Positions 8,837 to 16,427 of a stretch of 64,000 nt of DNA are shown here, in pieces; position 1 is the first letter of the stretch, and the number at the start of each line of letters is the position of its first letter. Source of the DNA: Tessaracoccus caeni (lineage in GTDB: Bacteria; Actinomycetota; Actinomycetes; Propionibacteriales; Propionibacteriaceae); NCBI RefSeq assembly GCF_029211185.1, contig NZ_JARGDO010000017.1, positions 1-64,000 on the forward strand, given 5' to 3'. A program made the translations under genes and the position numbers. Under the pieces are notes generated by a model, which searched no databases, was not told the origin of the DNA, and saw only the letters and a program-made list of their open reading frames with translations.

Positions 8837-8874
8837 ATGACGAAGTCTCGTGAAGATGCGTGAATCTGACTAGA
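8837..8874 (-). promoter_or_regulatory. Operator array before the sugar-binding protein operon
   Basis: Read on the plus strand, four octamers ATGACGAA, CTCGTGAA, TGCGTGAA and TGACTAGA start at 8837, 8847, 8857 and 8867, exactly 10 bp apart. TGCGTGAATCTGAC (8857-8870) is repeated identically at 15686-15699 before the kinase gene. Confidence 0.6.
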
Positions 8875-9036
8875 TGTGACGAGTCTCGACGGTGCTCCCG
8901 TCCGGTTCTCGCCTCGGCCGTGTCGCCCCTGATGCCACGGCGATTCGTGCCGCGACAGCAGGAAGAAACCGGTCCCATCTGGGCCGACGCCGATCTTCCT
9001 TGATCCTGTTGTGCTGTCGTCAAGCTAGCATCTCGA

Positions 9037-9082
9037 TGAGCAAATTTGAAGTTAGATGACGAAATTGCCGAAATATGAACAA
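9037..9082 (+). promoter_or_regulatory. Operator array before GH4-GH38 operon
   Basis: Units TGAGCAA (9037), TGAAGTT (9047), TGACGAA (9057), TGCCGAA (9066) and TGAACAA (9076) run at 10-10-9-10 bp. The last ends 18 bp before the -10 hexamer, exactly as in the array before the DeoR gene. Confidence 0.68.
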
Positions 9083-9100
9083 AAAGACGTCCGATGCCGC

Positions 9101-9113
9101 TAGATTGTGGGCA
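9101..9113 (+). promoter_or_regulatory. Leaderless promoter of GH4 operon
   Basis: TAGATT at 9101-9106, six bases, then ATG 9113. Identical hexamer and spacing to the promoter of the DeoR gene. Confidence 0.65.
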
Positions 9114-10507
9114 TGAGGCTCACCATCATCGGAGGGGGAGGGTTCCGCGTCCCCCTCGTCTACAAGGCGCTCTTGGCCGATCGCTCGGCCGCGCGAGTGA
9201 CGGAACTGCGGCTTTATGACACCGACGAGCGCCGCTTGCAGGCGATCGCGGACGTTCTTCGCGAGTTGGAGGCCCAGGGGGAGCAGCCCCCGAAGCTGGT
9301 GGTCACCACCGACGCGGAGGAGGCGCTGACCGGCACCGATTTCATCTTCTCCGCGATGCGGGTGGGCGGCACTCACGCTCGGGCGCTCGACGAGGTCATC
9401 GCGCTCGGTCATGGCGTGATCGGGCAGGAGACCGTCGGCGCCGGTGGCATCTCTTATGCGCTGCGGTGCATTCCCGCCGTGCTCGACCTGGTGGCCAAGA
9501 TCCAGCGCTACGCGCCCGACGCGTGGGTGATGAACTTCACCAACCCCGCCGGGGTGGTCACCGAGGTGATGCGACGTCACCTGGGCGACAAGGTGGTGGG
9601 CATCTGCGACTCGCCCCTGGGGCTGGCGCGCCGGGCTCTCGACGCTCTGCGAGGGGCGGGCATCGTCGCCGACGACGTGCCGCAGCCGGACTCGGGCTCC
9701 GAGCGCATCCGCATCGGTTACGCCGGGCTCAACCATCTGGGCTGGATCACCACGCTGGAGGTGGACGGGGTCGACGTGCTGCCCGAGCTGCTCGCCCGTC
9801 CGGACCTGATCGAGTCCTTCGAGGAAGGGCGGCTCTTCGGCGCGCGGCTGATCCAGGCGCTCGGTGCCCTGCCCAACGAGTATCTGCACTATTACTACTA
9901 CTCGCGCGACACGCTCGCCGTCGACAAGGCCACCGAGAAGACGCGCGGTGTGTTCCTCGAGGAGCAGCAGGGCCGCTTCTACGAGCAGGCGCGGCCGTCG
10001 GGTGAGGGCGCGTATGAGCTGTGGGAGAAGACCCGCCGCGAGCGCGAAGAGACCTACATGTCGACCAACCGCGAGGCCGCGGGCAGCTTCGAGCGCGACG
10101 CCGCCGACCTCGAGACGGGCGGCTACGACCAAGTGGCCCTGGCGATCATGCACGCGATCGCCAACGACGAGCCGGCCCACCTGATCCTCAACGTCGCCAA
10201 CGGCGGTCTGCTCCCCGAGCTGGACGACGACGCGGTGATCGAGGTGCCCTGCCGCGTGGACGGCGCGGGCGTCACCAAGCTGCCTGGCACGGCGCTGCCC
10301 GAGCACGGACGGGGCCTGGTGATCAACGCCAAGTCGGTGGAGCGGTACACCATCCGCGCCGCCACCGGAGCGTCGCGCGACGACGCCCTGCTCGCGTTCA
10401 CCTACCACCCGCTGATCGGCTCGTTCTCCGTCGCCGAGAAGCTGCTCGACGATCTGATCGACGCCTCGCCGGAGCTCGCCTACCTGAGGGATGCGGGTCG
10501 TGCATGA
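9113..10507 (+). CDS. GH4 family NAD+/metal-dependent glycosidase
   Basis: 464-aa member of glycoside hydrolase family 4, which oxidises C3 of the sugar with NAD+ and eliminates the glycosidic bond. Visible are the dinucleotide loop IIGGGGFRVP at the N-terminus, NFTNPAG, the metal-binding ICDSP (Cys) and AGLNHLGW (His), and a C-terminal TYHPLIGS. Relatives are usually called 6-phospho-beta-glucosidase, but no PTS is visible here and the cluster imports free sugars, so a non-phosphorylated or kinase-generated substrate is possible. Leaderless start at ATG 9113; an in-frame GTG at 9107 is less likely. First gene of an operon with GH38 and a phosphodiesterase-like hydrolase. Confidence 0.9.
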   Translation: MRLTIIGGGGFRVPLVYKALLADRSAARVTELRLYDTDERRLQAIADVLRELEAQGEQPPKLVVTTDAEEALTGTDFIFSAMRVGGTHARALDEVIALGHGVIGQETVGAGGISYALRCIPAVLDLVAKIQRYAPDAWVMNFTNPAGVVTEVMRRHLGDKVVGICDSPLGLARRALDALRGAGIVADDVPQPDSGSERIRIGYAGLNHLGWITTLEVDGVDVLPELLARPDLIESFEEGRLFGARLIQALGALPNEYLHYYYYSRDTLAVDKATEKTRGVFLEEQQGRFYEQARPSGEGAYELWEKTRREREETYMSTNREAAGSFERDAADLETGGYDQVALAIMHAIANDEPAHLILNVANGGLLPELDDDAVIEVPCRVDGAGVTKLPGTALPEHGRGLVINAKSVERYTIRAATGASRDDALLAFTYHPLIGSFSVAEKLLDDLIDASPELAYLRDAGRA

Positions 10508-13500
10508 CGACCGCGTCCTGGTGGAGGAGCGACTGGAGAGGCTGAAGCAACGCGTCGAGGCGAGGATCTATACCGTGGTCGCGCCCCTGACGGTGACCGC
10601 ATGGCGGGCGCCGGGGGAGCCGGTCGGCTTCGACGAGGCCATGGCCGGCGACTACGCCGACTTCCCGGCGGGCACCTGGTGGGGTCCGGCGTGGAGCACC
10701 TGGTGGCTGCGGGTCGAGGGCAGCGTTCCCGAGGCCGCGCGGGCCGAGCGGCTGGATCTGCGCGTCGATCTCGGCTTCGTCGGCGACTGGGCCGGCAATC
10801 AGTCCGAAGGCATGGTGTTCACCGGCGACGGCTGGCCGCTGAAGGCCGTCAATCCCATGAACCGCACGGTGGCGCTCACCCACGGCGATCTGGCCGAAGC
10901 CGCCGCGCGGCGCTCGGTCCCGCCCGTCGACGCCGATGGCACCGTGCTGCTGTACGTGGAGGCGGCCGCTAACCCCAACCTGTCGCACCAGATCGGCGTC
11001 GTGACCCCGCAAGGCGATGTGCTCACCACCACCGACGAGCCTGTCTGGCGGTTCGGTGGCGCCGACCTGGTGATCCGAAACGACGAGGTGTGGGCGCTCT
11101 GGTGCGATCTCGACGTGCTCGATTCCCTGATGCGCCTGCTGCCCGTCGACTCCACGCATCGCGCGTGCCTGCTGCGCGCGCTGGAGGACGCGGCCGACGT
11201 GCTCGACGCCGGCGACCTCGCCGAACGGGCGGCGGAGGCGCGCGCGGTGCTGGCGCCGTCGATCGCCTCGGGCGCCAACGCGTCGGCCCAGCGCATGACC
11301 GCCGTCGGTCACGCGCACATCGACTCGGCGTGGCTCTGGCCGATCCGGGAGACGCGGCGCAAGATCCTGCGCACGTTCTCGAATGTCGCGGAGCTTGCCC
11401 GGCAGTATCCCGACTTCCACTTCGCCTGCACCTCCGCCCAGCACTATCAGTGGCTGAAGGAAGCCTCGCCCGTCGTCTACGAACGCGTGCTCGACGCCAT
11501 CCGCGCCGGTCAGTGGCACCCCGTCGGGGGCATGTGGGTGGAATCCGACACCAATCTCCCCGGGGGAGAGTCGCTGGTGCGGCAGTTCACCTCGGGTCTG
11601 CGCTGGATGCGCGACGAGCTGGGCGTGCGGCCCGACTGCCTGTGGCTGCCCGACTCCTTCGGCTACTCGGGCGCGCTGCCGCAGATCGCGCGCCTCGCCG
11701 GCATGCGCTGGTTCTTCACGCAGAAGCTCTCCTGGAATCGCACCAACACGCTGCCTCACCACACCTTCCGCTGGGAGGGCATCGACGGTACCCGGATCTG
11801 GACGCACTTCCCGCCCGTGGACTGCTACGACAGCGTCGCGAGCGCCGAGGAGGTGCTGAAGGCGGAGCGCAACTTCAAGGAAAAGGGCAGGGCCTCGCAC
11901 TCGCTGCTGCCGTTCGGGTACGGCGACGGGGGAGGCGGGCCGACCGCGGAGATGGTGGAGCGGATCCACCGTTTCGCAGACCTCGAGGACGCGCCGCGCG
12001 TCGTGCAGGGCCATCCCTCGGTGTTCTTCGACGCGGCCGTCGCCGAATATCCGGAGCCGCCGGTGTGGTCGGGGGAGCTGTATCTGGAGTTCCATCGCGG
12101 CGTCTACACCACGCAGGTGGCGCTCAAGCAGGGCAATCGCCGCAGCGAGCATCTCCTCACCGCTGTCGAGCTGCTGGCGACGATGGCGTCGCTGAACAGT
12201 TCCGGCTTCGACTACCCGTCCGACGAGCTGGAGACGATCTGGCGCCGGGTGCTGCTGCTTCAGTTCCACGACATCCTGCCCGGATCCAGCACGTCCTGGG
12301 TGAACCGAGAGGCCGAGGCGGAGTACGTCGCGCTACGCGATGAACTCGGCGCGCTGCTCGATCGCATCTGGTCGGAGCTGTGCGACGACGAGGCCGGCTC
12401 GACGCTGCTGAACGCCGCGCCCATGGCACGCCGGGAGGTGGTCGAGGCGGGGGATGGGCTGCGGCTGGTCGAGGCTCCCGCGCTCGCGGTGCTGGCAGTG
12501 GAGGAGGCTCTCCGCGTGCCGCTCCACCCGGTTCGGGCCGTGCCGGCGGACGGTGGCTACCTGCTGGACAACGGGCTCCTGCGGGTGCGGGTGGACGCCG
12601 ACGGCACCGTCTCGTCGATCGAGGATCTGCGTGTCGGGCGCGAGCTCGTCATCCCCGGCGGGCGGGCGAACCTGCTGCGCCTCCACCCCGACCATCCCAG
12701 CAGCTTCGACGCGTGGGAGCTGCAGGAGCAGTATCGTCGCCAGTCGGTCGCGCTGGACGCTGTGGAGTCGATGGAGCTGTCGCGGGCGGATGCGGTACGG
12801 GCCACTGTGACCGTCCGGCGTCGCTTCGGATCCTCCTCGCTCGTCCAGACCATCGGTCTCGATGCCGACTCCGTGACGGTCGACTTCGGCCTGTCCATCG
12901 ACTGGCGCGAACGCGAGCGCGTCCTTCGCGCGGGCTTCCCGCTGGCCGTGCGGGCGCCGCGGGCCGAGGCCGAGATCCAGTTCGGTCACATCGAACGCGG
13001 CGTCGCCGTCAACACCTCGTGGGACCAGGCCCGGTTCGAGACCTCCGGTCACCGCTGGCTGCTGCTGCGGGAACCCGGCTACGGCGTGGCGATGGCCAAC
13101 GACTCCAGCCACGGGCACGACGTGCGTGCCGCCGACGGGCGTGACGGGAGCGTCGCCGGCGGCGTCGAGGTGGGGCTCACCCTGCTGCGCGCACCCCAGT
13201 CGCCGGATCCGACGGCCGATCTCGGCGAGCACACCCTGAACTACAGCCTCACCGCGGATGCAGGGGTGCCCGAGGCCTACGCCGCGGGCCTCCGGCTCAA
13301 CCAACCCTTGCGGATCCTTCCCGGCTCCGTTGCCCAGCGGTCGGTGTGCAAGCTCCGATGCGAGCGAGGCTTCGCCGTGGTGGACGCGGTGAAGACGGCC
13401 TTCGACGAGTCGGGCGACATCGTCGTCCGGTTGCACGAGGCGGCCGGTGCGCAGAGTCGCATCGAGCTGGTGCCCGGCTTCGACGCGGCGGGCGTCGTCG

Positions 13501-13637
13501 AGGTGGACCTGTTGGAGGATCCGATCGACGTCGCCACCCAGGAGCTGCAGGACGGCGCCGTCGAGACCGGCGGGCCGCTGCGGATTGCGCTCACCCCGTT
13601 CCAGATCCTCACTCTGCGATTCAGGAGAACCCCATGA
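10500..13637 (+). CDS. GH38 alpha-mannosidase
   Basis: Retaining zinc alpha-mannosidase of about 1045 aa, normal bacterial length. An N-terminal beta domain precedes the catalytic barrel with zinc motif GHAHIDSAWLWP (near 270-281), nucleophile Asp in WLPDSFGYSG (near 385) and FHDILPGSS before the C-terminal beta domains. GTG 10500 is preferred because the family usually starts M/V-HDDR; ATG 10491 is also in frame. It overlaps GH4 by 8 bp and the next gene by 4 bp (ATGA). No signal peptide, so it acts in the cytoplasm on imported alpha-mannosides, complementing GH125 at 16.4 kb. Confidence 0.95.
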   Translation: MHDDRVLVEERLERLKQRVEARIYTVVAPLTVTAWRAPGEPVGFDEAMAGDYADFPAGTWWGPAWSTWWLRVEGSVPEAARAERLDLRVDLGFVGDWAGNQSEGMVFTGDGWPLKAVNPMNRTVALTHGDLAEAAARRSVPPVDADGTVLLYVEAAANPNLSHQIGVVTPQGDVLTTTDEPVWRFGGADLVIRNDEVWALWCDLDVLDSLMRLLPVDSTHRACLLRALEDAADVLDAGDLAERAAEARAVLAPSIASGANASAQRMTAVGHAHIDSAWLWPIRETRRKILRTFSNVAELARQYPDFHFACTSAQHYQWLKEASPVVYERVLDAIRAGQWHPVGGMWVESDTNLPGGESLVRQFTSGLRWMRDELGVRPDCLWLPDSFGYSGALPQIARLAGMRWFFTQKLSWNRTNTLPHHTFRWEGIDGTRIWTHFPPVDCYDSVASAEEVLKAERNFKEKGRASHSLLPFGYGDGGGGPTAEMVERIHRFADLEDAPRVVQGHPSVFFDAAVAEYPEPPVWSGELYLEFHRGVYTTQVALKQGNRRSEHLLTAVELLATMASLNSSGFDYPSDELETIWRRVLLLQFHDILPGSSTSWVNREAEAEYVALRDELGALLDRIWSELCDDEAGSTLLNAAPMARREVVEAGDGLRLVEAPALAVLAVEEALRVPLHPVRAVPADGGYLLDNGLLRVRVDADGTVSSIEDLRVGRELVIPGGRANLLRLHPDHPSSFDAWELQEQYRRQSVALDAVESMELSRADAVRATVTVRRRFGSSSLVQTIGLDADSVTVDFGLSIDWRERERVLRAGFPLAVRAPRAEAEIQFGHIERGVAVNTSWDQARFETSGHRWLLLREPGYGVAMANDSSHGHDVRAADGRDGSVAGGVEVGLTLLRAPQSPDPTADLGEHTLNYSLTADAGVPEAYAAGLRLNQPLRILPGSVAQRSVCKLRCERGFAVVDAVKTAFDESGDIVVRLHEAAGAQSRIELVPGFDAAGVVEVDLLEDPIDVATQELQDGAVETGGPLRIALTPFQILTLRFRRTP

Positions 13638-14656
13638 AGCTGCTGCTGATCTGCCTCGACGGCATCAGGGCCGACCTGGCACTCCCCGAGCAGGTGGCCG
13701 CCGACCCGTTGTTCGCGACCCCCGACCACGACTCCGATCCCCGGTTCGGGGCGGGCGGCGCCGATGGCACGCTGACCCTGGACGAGGCTGCCGGACACGG
13801 CGTGCTGGCGCCGACGCTGGCGCGATTGGCGCGCGGCGACGAGCGTTCGGGCGGCCGGGTGATCCCGATGTGGATGACCCCGCCCACCGACTCAGGCCCC
13901 GGGTGGTCCTCGATTCTGACCGGCTCGACCCACGAGCAGTGCAATGTGTGGTGGAACGAGTTCGTCGGACACGATCTCGCCCGACGCCCCGACCTGCTCT
14001 CGCGGATCTTCTTCGCCAACCCCGCTGCGCGGACCCTCGCCGCCGCCACCTGGGACGCGTTCACCGACCCCGCTGGCCCCGGCCCGATTATTCAGCAGCG
14101 CGTCGACCAGCAGCGCACGGGCCAGCATGTGACGTTCCAGCCCGACCTGCGTCGGGGCATCGTCCCGGCGGACGCCGAGGTCTGCCACTGGGCCACGTGG
14201 CGGCTGCTGCACGAGGGACCGGATGCCTCGGTGGTCTACTTCGAGCAGGTGGACGACGCCGGGCACAGCCATGGGTCGATGTCGTCGGAATATCGCGAGG
14301 CGATCAGTCGCGTCGACGAGTTGGTTCGGCATCTGGTGAAGGCGGTGGCGGAGCGCCACGAGCAGCTGGGCGAGGACTGGCTGATCGCCGTCACCACCGA
14401 TCACGGGCACAAGGCCGAGGGCGGTCATGGCGAGGATGAGGTGGAGGTGCGACGCAGTTTCCTCATCGTGCATCGCGTGGGCTCGCCGCTGCCGGAGTCG
14501 CTCACCGACGTGGCCTCGTTGCGCAGCCATCAGGTGATGGATCTGCTGCTGGGGGCGATCGGTGCGCGTCAGGGATCCATGGATGCGCCGGAGGTGGGCG
14601 TGCGCACCGACATCGAGTCCGTGGGTCCGACGCGGAATCTGTCCTTCGAGTGGTGA
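13634..14656 (+). CDS. Type I phosphodiesterase/nucleotide pyrophosphatase-like hydrolase
   Basis: 340-aa alkaline-phosphatase-superfamily enzyme. LLLICLDGIRAD at the N-terminus supplies the first metal Asp, SGPGWSSILTG the likely nucleophilic Ser/Thr, YFEQVDDAGHSHGS the Asp/His metal ligands and VTTDHGHK the last ligands, as in nucleotide pyrophosphatases and phosphonoacetate hydrolases. ATG 13634 is chosen: AGGAG lies 8 nt upstream and the ATGA overlaps the GH38 stop. No signal peptide is seen, so it is cytoplasmic. Its place behind the alpha-mannosidase suggests cleavage of a phosphodiester on a mannoside or sugar nucleotide; the real substrate is unknown. Confidence 0.82.
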   Translation: MKLLLICLDGIRADLALPEQVAADPLFATPDHDSDPRFGAGGADGTLTLDEAAGHGVLAPTLARLARGDERSGGRVIPMWMTPPTDSGPGWSSILTGSTHEQCNVWWNEFVGHDLARRPDLLSRIFFANPAARTLAAATWDAFTDPAGPGPIIQQRVDQQRTGQHVTFQPDLRRGIVPADAEVCHWATWRLLHEGPDASVVYFEQVDDAGHSHGSMSSEYREAISRVDELVRHLVKAVAERHEQLGEDWLIAVTTDHGHKAEGGHGEDEVEVRRSFLIVHRVGSPLPESLTDVASLRSHQVMDLLLGAIGARQGSMDAPEVGVRTDIESVGPTRNLSFEW

Positions 14657-14660
14657 GTCT

Positions 14661-15662
14661 CTAACCCTGGGCGCCCCGTGACGCGAGGGACACGGCGATC
14701 CCGCGGGCGCGCTGGTCCGGGTGGCGCTCGGCCAGCCGGATCAGTTCGTCGGCGCTCGGCGGGTCGGCGGCACCGAGGGGGCGGGAGAGAATCGCGGAGA
14801 CCACGAAGCAGGTCAGATCTAGGCGCTCGGCAAGGCTCAGCCCCGGCAGTCCGTTGGCGAAGGCGAAGGATGCGAGAGAGGAGTCGCCTGCCCCGGTGGT
14901 TCCGGTGGCCCGCACCGGGAACGCGGAGACAGCGGCCTCCTCGCCGGTGGCTGCATCGACGGCGACCATCCCGTCGGCGCCCCTTGTCACGACGACCAGG
15001 GGCACGTGCTCGGCGAGGCGACGGGCAGCCTGGGTCGCATCCGAGGCGCCGGTGAAGGCCATGGCCTCGAGCTCGTTGAGCATCCAGACGTCGCAGATGC
15101 CCGCCTCGCCCAGCGCCTCGCGGTCCCAGCGCCCGGTTGCGTCGAAGCCGCGCGACGCATAGACCTTGCTGCCCGCTGTCCTCGCGCGGGTCAGCCAGGG
15201 CAACGCGGGGTCGCGCAGGTCGACGATGATCGACGAGGCCGTGACCTCGTGTGCGTCGAGGTGTTCGGAGACGCCGTGCGGCGGGGGCTCCTCGACCGTC
15301 GTCATGGCGCGATCGGAGGCCGTCGAAAGCGCGACCGTGACCGGCAGTCGCCACCCCTGATGCACGCGCGAGAGCGCAGTGTCGATGCCCTGATCGGCCA
15401 TGTCGGCGACGAGCCGCGCGCTCATCGGATCGTCGCCCAAAGGAGTGCACAGCGCGGAACGCCGGCCCAAGGCGCGGCTCACGCGGGCCATGGTGGCGAT
15501 GCCGCCCCAGGTCTCATGGAAGGCCACGGCGTGGTTCTCCTCGCCGAGCCTCGGCAGTCGTTCGAGGCCGGTGAAGATGAGGTCGCGGTAGGTCACGCCC
15601 ACGGCGAGCACATCGAGGTGGGTTCCACGGGGGTGAACGGTCACGGTGACTCCTTCGGCCAT
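14661..15662 (-). CDS. PfkB-family carbohydrate kinase
   Basis: 333-aa ribokinase-like sugar kinase. The C-terminal signature with anion hole and catalytic base is clear (VRATGTTGAGDSSLASFAFA), and the N-terminal lid-strand region with WGGIATMARVSRALG is typical. ATG 15662 is chosen because a -10 TACAAT ends six bases before it, making a leaderless start; a longer frame upstream lacks kinase sequence. Convergent with the phosphodiesterase gene (4 bp between stops) and divergent from the HAD gene. Its promoter carries the same repeat array as the mannosidase operon, so it probably phosphorylates a sugar released by that pathway. Confidence 0.88.
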   Translation of the reverse strand: MAEGVTVTVHPRGTHLDVLAVGVTYRDLIFTGLERLPRLGEENHAVAFHETWGGIATMARVSRALGRRSALCTPLGDDPMSARLVADMADQGIDTALSRVHQGWRLPVTVALSTASDRAMTTVEEPPPHGVSEHLDAHEVTASSIIVDLRDPALPWLTRARTAGSKVYASRGFDATGRWDREALGEAGICDVWMLNELEAMAFTGASDATQAARRLAEHVPLVVVTRGADGMVAVDAATGEEAAVSAFPVRATGTTGAGDSSLASFAFANGLPGLSLAERLDLTCFVVSAILSRPLGAADPPSADELIRLAERHPDQRARGIAVSLASRGAQG

Positions 15663-15668
15663 GTGATG

Positions 15669-15674
15669 ATTGTA
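15669..15674 (-). promoter_or_regulatory. Leaderless promoter of PfkB gene
   Basis: Minus-strand TACAAT lies six bases before ATG 15662, the same spacing as at GH4 and the DeoR gene. Confidence 0.6.
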
Positions 15675-15676
15675 TC

Positions 15677-15703
15677 TGAGTGAATTGCGTGAATCTGACG
15701 CAA
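15677..15703 (-). promoter_or_regulatory. Operator array before the PfkB kinase
   Basis: On the plus strand TGAGTGAA (15677), TGCGTGAA (15686) and TGACGCAA (15696) stand 9 and 10 bp apart, the spacing also seen at 4655-4680 and 9057-9082. It lies just behind the kinase -10 and between two divergent promoters, so it could control both genes. Confidence 0.6.
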
Positions 15704-15752
15704 ATATGCAGATTGGTCGATCGATTTGAGCGTCGTCCCGGGTGCTCGTGCG

Positions 15753-15765
15753 TAGGCTGGGGGCA
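15753..15765 (+). promoter_or_regulatory. Leaderless promoter of HAD gene
   Basis: TAGGCT at 15753-15758, six bases, then ATG 15765. Confidence 0.6.
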
Positions 15766-16427
15766 TGAACGACGTCGCTTTGCCGCCCCGTGTCTCGGCG
15801 GTCCTCTTCGACATGGACGACACCCTCGTCGATTCCGAACGCGCCTGGTTCGCGGCCGTCGACCTGCTCTGGCGCGAGTCCGGCGGCGACCCGACGGGCA
15901 AGGGCATGCTCGGAGGAACGCTCGCGGATCTGGTCGAGCGCTATCTCGAGGACTTCCCCGGCACCGATCAGGAGTGGGTCGAAAGGCGCCTGGGCGAGTT
16001 GCTCGACGCTCATCTCGACGCCGGGGTCGACCCGATGCCGGGCGCGCCGGAGCTGGTGCGCAGGCTGAGCGCCGGTTTCCCGATCACGGTCGCCTCCAAC
16101 TCGCCGAGCCACATCGTCGAGGCCGTCGTGCGCTCGCTGGGGTGGGAGGGATACTTCCGCGCCTGGCTGGGCACCGAGGACGTCGCCCTGCCCAAGCCCG
16201 CGCCCGACCTATACCTCGCCGCCGCTCGGTCCTGCGGCGTGGACATCACCCGCTGCGTGATCTTCGAGGACTCCCCGACGGGGGCAAGCGCCGGTATGGC
16301 TGCGGGCGCCTTCGTCGTCACGGTAGGGTCTGCTGCCGTCGACCGCGGCCATCTGAACGTCGATTCGCTTCTGGATCCGCGTATCGTGAACTGGCATCCG
16401 CAACCCTGGGAGGACAACCATGCGTGA
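15765..16427 (+). CDS. HAD hydrolase, beta-phosphoglucomutase-like
   Basis: 220-aa haloacid dehalogenase-superfamily enzyme with cap C1. Motif I is LFDMDDTLVDSE (nucleophile Asp near 16), motif II VASNSPS, motif III Lys in PKPAPD and motif IV FEDSPTG. These match sugar-phosphate phosphatases and beta-phosphoglucomutases. It may remove or move phosphate on the sugar made by the neighbouring kinase or GH4. Leaderless start. Its stop overlaps the GH125 start by 8 bp, so the two form an operon. Confidence 0.88.
   Translation: MNDVALPPRVSAVLFDMDDTLVDSERAWFAAVDLLWRESGGDPTGKGMLGGTLADLVERYLEDFPGTDQEWVERRLGELLDAHLDAGVDPMPGAPELVRRLSAGFPITVASNSPSHIVEAVVRSLGWEGYFRAWLGTEDVALPKPAPDLYLAAARSCGVDITRCVIFEDSPTGASAGMAAGAFVVTVGSAAVDRGHLNVDSLLDPRIVNWHPQPWEDNHA

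Larger units (their letters stand above)
8790..9112. other. Divergent regulatory region between binding protein and GH4
   Basis: 323 bp with no gene. It contains two operator arrays (8837-8874 and 9037-9082) and the GH4 promoter. Nothing else was recognised in 8885-9030. Confidence 0.7.

Noticed and set aside
7476-9023. Longer binding-protein start at 9023
   Set aside because: It would run through the operator region and hide the twin-arginine lipoprotein signal; ATG 8789 has a ribosome binding site.
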